A stretch of DNA of 9,523 bases from Verrucomicrobiales bacterium (GTDB lineage Bacteria; Verrucomicrobiota; Verrucomicrobiia; Limisphaerales; Palsa-1400): positions 1 through 9,523 of the forward strand of contig JAQGOW010000105.1 in assembly GCA_028293405.1 (NCBI GenBank), read 5' to 3'. How positions within the stretch are numbered: the stretch's first letter is position 1; every line of letters starts with the position of its first letter. Both the position numbers and the translations under genes were made by a program. A model generated the notes under the pieces. It was not told the DNA's origin, searched no databases, and saw only the letters and a program-made list of their open reading frames with translations. Below are positions 7,101 through 9,523 of the stretch, piece by piece.

Positions 7101-7547
7101 ATGAAAAAAATTATTGTAACTCTTCTCGCCTGCTGGGCCGCTTTCCAAGTTGTCGCCGCTGAAAAAACCGGCTGGGAAACTGATCTCGCCAAAGCTCAAG
7201 CCCAGGCGAAAAAAGAAAACAAACTCGTGCTGCTCGATTTCACCGGCTCGGACTGGTGCGGTTGGTGCATCAAGCTGGACCACGAAACATTTTCCAAACC
7301 CGAATGGGCTGCTTACGCCAAAAAGAATTTGGTCCTGGTCGAAGTCGATTTCCCGCGCTCCAAAGAGCTGTCCGACGCAGTGAAAAAACAGAACGAGGCC
7401 TTGCAAAAGAAGTATAAAGTGGAAGGGTTTCCGACCATCGTCGTCATCGACGCGAATGGCAAAACGGTCTGGACCAAGGAAGGCTATCTCGGTGGCGGTC
7501 CCAAAGCCATGATCGACGAAATCGAGAAATCGAAAAAGAAAGCCTAG
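7101..7547 (+). CDS. Secreted thioredoxin-fold protein with CGWC active site
   Basis: This 148-residue protein begins with a signal peptide (MKK, hydrophobic residues 4-19, likely cleavage after VAA at 18-20). A thioredoxin-like domain follows. The redox motif is Cys53-Gly-Trp-Cys56 within FTGSDWCGWC, and the cis-proline is Pro111 in EGFPT. Such DUF255/thioredoxin_7-like proteins act on disulfides outside the cytoplasm, as periplasmic reductants or oxidases; the partner is not evident. The lysine-rich C-terminus (EKSKKKA) carries no anchor. It follows pyrC by 36 bases, which contain a small GC stem without a T tract, so the two may be co-transcribed. A strong terminator follows it. No Shine-Dalgarno is visible before the ATG. 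There is no functional link to pyrimidine synthesis. Confidence 0.9.
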   Translation: MKKIIVTLLACWAAFQVVAAEKTGWETDLAKAQAQAKKENKLVLLDFTGSDWCGWCIKLDHETFSKPEWAAYAKKNLVLVEVDFPRSKELSDAVKKQNEALQKKYKVEGFPTIVVIDANGKTVWTKEGYLGGGPKAMIDEIEKSKKKA

Positions 7548-7556
7548 TTGCTGAAT

Positions 7557-7571
7557 TGTTAAATTTTAACA
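7557..7571. promoter_or_regulatory. AT-rich palindrome upstream of carA (possible operator)
   Basis: TGTTAAA and TTTAACA form a perfect 7-base inverted repeat around a single central T, between the thioredoxin-like stop and the terminator hairpin. The form TGT-N9-ACA is typical of dimeric regulator sites, but AT-rich palindromes also arise by chance. No regulator can be named. Confidence 0.25.
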
Positions 7572-7575
7572 TTGC

Positions 7576-7605
7576 AAGCGTGGCTAAATCAGCCACGCTT
7601 TTTTT
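7576..7605 (+). terminator. Rho-independent terminator before carA
   Basis: AAGCGTGGCT (7576-7585) and AGCCACGCTT (7591-7600) pair perfectly over 10 bp around a 5-base loop. The T run covers 7599-7605, overlapping the stem end. It ends transcription of the thioredoxin-like gene. The carA ATG comes only nine bases after the T run, so the same element may lie in the carA leader and act as an attenuator. Confidence 0.88.
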
Positions 7606-7614
7606 CAATATAGA

Positions 7615-8772
7615 ATGAATCGTCCCGCTGTTATCGCCCTTGAAGATGGATCAATTTTTCGCGGCACCGCTTTTGGTGCGACCGCGGAAGCGTGTGGTGA
7701 AGTGTGCTTCAACACTTCCATGACCGGCTATCAGGAAATCCTGACCGACCCGTCGTATAAAGGCCAAATCGTCGCGATGACTTACCCGCTCATCGGCAAT
7801 TACGGCGTGAACACAGCCGATGTTGAATCCTGGCAACCGCACGTGGCCGGTTTCATCGTGCGCGAGCTGTCGCCGATCGTGAGCAATTGGCGCGCGGAGA
7901 TGTCCCTCGCCACGTATTTGGAGCAAAACGGCATTCCCGGAATTCAAGGCATCGACACTCGCGCGTTGACCAAAAAGTTGCGTGTCCGCGGCGCGTTGAA
8001 CGGTTTTATTTCCACCAAAGAAATCTCCGACGCCGATGCCATCGCTCGCGCAAAAAATTGGCCGGGGTTAGTTGGCGTCGATTACGTGAAGGAAGTCACC
8101 CACAAGAAACCGTTTTTGTGGGACGAAAAAGACGAACAAAGTGGCGATTTCACATTGCCGATCGGCAACACGACACGCGCGACCTACGGCGCGTTACCGC
8201 CCGCAGACATTCCGATCGTCGCTTACGACTTCGGCATGAAATATAATATCTTGCGCCGTTTGCGTCAGCTTGGGTTCAAACCACAAGTCGTCCCCGCAAC
8301 CACGCCCGCAGCGGAAGCCCTCAAATATAAGCCTGCTGGAATCTTTCTTTCAAACGGCCCTGGCGACCCCGCGGCCCTCGGTTACGCTGTGCAAGCGGTC
8401 TCTGATTTAGTGAAGAGCGGTATTCCAATTTTTGGAATCTGCCTAGGCCACCAAATCCTCGGACAAGCCTTTGGCGGAAAAACTTTCAAACTCAAGTTCG
8501 GCCATCGCGGTGCCAATCAACCGGTAAAAGATTTGAACTCTGGCAAAGTCGAAATCACCTCGCAAAATCACGGTTTCGCAGTCGACGCCAAGACCCTACC
8601 AAGTGACGTCCAAGTCGACCGCATTAATTTGAACGATCAAACCGTCGAAGGTATGCGCCACAAGACCAAGCCGATCTTTTGCGTCCAATACCATCCCGAA
8701 GCCTCCCCCGGTCCGCACGATTCAACGCCGCTTTTCGGTGAATTTCGCAAGTTGATCGAGAAAAAAGGCTAA
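7615..8772 (+). CDS. carA: Carbamoyl-phosphate synthase small (glutaminase) subunit
   Basis: This 385-residue protein, the normal length for CarA, hydrolyses glutamine and passes ammonia to the large subunit CarB for carbamoyl phosphate synthesis, which feeds pyrimidines and arginine. The N-terminal CPSase small domain carries [20 protein letters not shown] (32-51) and [12 protein letters not shown] (112-123). The C-terminal class I glutamine amidotransferase domain has nucleophile Cys276 in [11 protein letters not shown], with His360 and Glu362 in [20 protein letters not shown] (246-252) marks the oxyanion region. The linker between the domains (about 160-200) is rather long. The ATG fits the family N-terminus, but no Shine-Dalgarno precedes it; the nine bases before it directly follow a terminator T run. 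carB is not in the window. It converges with a membrane protein gene after 20 bases. Confidence 0.97.
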   Translation: MNRPAVIALEDGSIFRGTAFGATAEACGEVCFNTSMTGYQEILTDPSYKGQIVAMTYPLIGNYGVNTADVESWQPHVAGFIVRELSPIVSNWRAEMSLATYLEQNGIPGIQGIDTRALTKKLRVRGALNGFISTKEISDADAIARAKNWPGLVGVDYVKEVTHKKPFLWDEKDEQSGDFTLPIGNTTRATYGALPPADIPIVAYDFGMKYNILRRLRQLGFKPQVVPATTPAAEALKYKPAGIFLSNGPGDPAALGYAVQAVSDLVKSGIPIFGICLGHQILGQAFGGKTFKLKFGHRGANQPVKDLNSGKVEITSQNHGFAVDAKTLPSDVQVDRINLNDQTVEGMRHKTKPIFCVQYHPEASPGPHDSTPLFGEFRKLIEKKG

Positions 8773-8792
8773 GCGCGATTCGTATCGACAGG

Positions 8793-9266
8793 TTACTTGC
8801 TCTCCTTCGACCCGCGTTCGATGAGTTTTTTCGTTAGAAAAACTAGTCCTGCCATTTGAAGCCATTCGGAGACTATGTTCCCGACAACCTGTCCCCATTT
8901 CGAATTCGCATCCATTCGGGCATAAACAATGGCCCACGCAATGCCAGTTGTGATCAAGAATAGCAGCAACGAATGGCACGCGAGAAATTTCAGAAATGGA
9001 TTTTTGATGTGCCCGTGGTAAACACGACTTTCGGCCGAACCTATTTCGATCAACCATTTCGTCCCGAGAATAATCACGACCGACCCGCTCCAGTCAGCGA
9101 TGGCATTGCCGTAAAATGCGCCCATGTGTGTCGACGGATCAGAATTTCTATAAAGCACAATCCACGCGATCAAAAAGGCAATAGCCGTGAGGCTCAGAGA
9201 ATGTTTGTGAACAAATCGTAAGATCGGCGAGCGGTGACGTTTCCACGCTGGGCTAGGACGATTCAT
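8793..9266 (-). CDS. Small membrane protein with tandem duplicated two-helix unit
   Basis: This 157-residue protein has four predicted membrane helices (about 22-39, 58-74, 97-115 and 133-147) and a basic N-terminus. Residues 20-81 and 96-157 align without gaps at an offset of 76, with 23 of 62 identical. Shared features are HSL, the IAW..Y core, G...GN, a central W, TK.LIE and the GS.ES ending of each half. The second half (SEWLQMAGLVFLTKKL, then GS.ES) resembles the DUF6766-type membrane proteins as I remember them; that link is tentative and no function follows. Its ATG overlaps the hydrolase stop in ATGA, so the two are co-transcribed. No clear Shine-Dalgarno is present, which fits translational coupling. 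Confidence 0.75.
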   Translation of the reverse strand: MNRPSPAWKRHRSPILRFVHKHSLSLTAIAFLIAWIVLYRNSDPSTHMGAFYGNAIADWSGSVVIILGTKWLIEIGSAESRVYHGHIKNPFLKFLACHSLLLFLITTGIAWAIVYARMDANSKWGQVVGNIVSEWLQMAGLVFLTKKLIERGSKESK

Positions 9267-9523
9267 TTGTTGTGAAGATTCTGCCTTAAAAACTGCAGCA
9301 CACGATTTTCATATTCAACTTTTGCGTATCGGTGCAAATTCACGTGGCCAGCACCTTCCACGCTCCAGAATTGTTTTGGTTCGGCCGCAGCCGCAAACAG
9401 CGCCTTCGCTTCCGCAAACGTCGTTTGCTGGTCCTCTGTTCCAGCGATGAAAAATTTCGGAACAGTCACCTTTGTAGCACCATCAATCGGTCGAAGTTGA
9501 TCGGAACTGATACCTAACCGCAG
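9263..9523 (-). CDS. Alpha/beta hydrolase, C-terminal part (5' end outside window)
   Basis: The frame is open to the window edge, so only the last 86 residues are visible. The pattern is that of the C-terminus of a serine alpha/beta hydrolase. A beta strand VPKFFIAGTEDQQT carries the acid (the Asp of GTEDQQT), and the catalytic His lies in EGAGHVNL. A terminal helix YENRVLQFLRQNL follows. The nucleophile Ser and oxyanion elements would lie beyond 9523. A GTG at 9469 could be mistaken for a start, but the preceding 18 codons read on in frame (LRLGISSDQLRP), which fits the strand-helix pattern before the acid loop. The substrate cannot be told. It precedes the membrane protein gene with a 4-base overlap. 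Confidence 0.8.
   Translation of the reverse strand: MRLGISSDQLRPIDGATKVTVPKFFIAGTEDQQTTFAEAKALFAAAAEPKQFWSVEGAGHVNLHRYAKVEYENRVLQFLRQNLHNK

Noticed and set aside
7548..7614. PyrR-type attenuator or known riboswitch before carA
   Set aside because: No PyrR anti-antiterminator consensus, competing helix or conserved riboswitch core seen; only a simple terminator and a palindrome.
9263..9469. Complete 68-codon gene starting at GTG 9469
   Set aside because: The frame stays open to the window edge and the content is the C-terminal end of an alpha/beta hydrolase, so the gene is partial rather than small.
1..9523. Mobile elements, tRNA/rRNA genes or CRISPR repeats
   Set aside because: No transposase or integrase, no direct repeat arrays and no tRNA-like cloverleaf were seen in the short intergenic gaps.

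Overview
The window is bacterial chromosomal DNA, densely coding, with no RNA genes, mobile elements or CRISPR array that I can see. The style of the proteins suggests Verrucomicrobiota, possibly the Pedosphaera/Limisphaerales side: a secreted thioredoxin-fold protein with a GSDWCGWC active site, pyrC near carA, weak or absent Shine-Dalgarno sequences on several genes, and moderate-to-high GC. This assignment is inferred from memory of such genomes, not from a search.

Left part (1-5593). A plus-strand gene for a short, single-domain relative of cobalamin-independent methionine synthase converges on a minus-strand operon. In transcription order the operon encodes a membrane-anchored GT21-type glycosyltransferase (ceramide glucosyltransferase/HpnI-like), an intact FabF-like ketosynthase, a second ketosynthase-fold protein that has lost its catalytic Cys and His residues (chain-length-factor-like), a FabG-type ketoreductase and a dedicated acyl carrier protein. 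The last four genes overlap or abut (ATGA, TAG/ATG, TGATG junctions), so they are almost certainly co-transcribed and translationally coupled. Together they look like a minimal type II fatty-acid/polyketide assembly line (KS, CLF, KR, ACP) coupled to a lipid glycosyltransferase. No dehydratase, acyltransferase, ligase or exporter is present between the flanking genes.

Middle and right (5661-8772). Running the other way are pyrC (dihydroorotase), a small secreted thioredoxin-fold protein, a strong intrinsic terminator hairpin, and carA (carbamoyl-phosphate synthase small subunit). pyrC and carA are both de novo pyrimidine genes. The terminator ends only nine bases before the carA start codon, which raises the question of how carA is expressed.

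Right edge (8793-9523). A minus-strand pair follows: the C-terminal part of an alpha/beta hydrolase running off the window, overlapping by ATGA with a small membrane protein made of two tandem copies of one two-helix unit.

The most notable items are the compact KS-CLF-KR-ACP-glycosyltransferase operon, the problematic start of its first gene, the terminator abutting carA, the internally duplicated membrane protein, and a hairpin that encloses the overlapping stop codons of two convergent genes.
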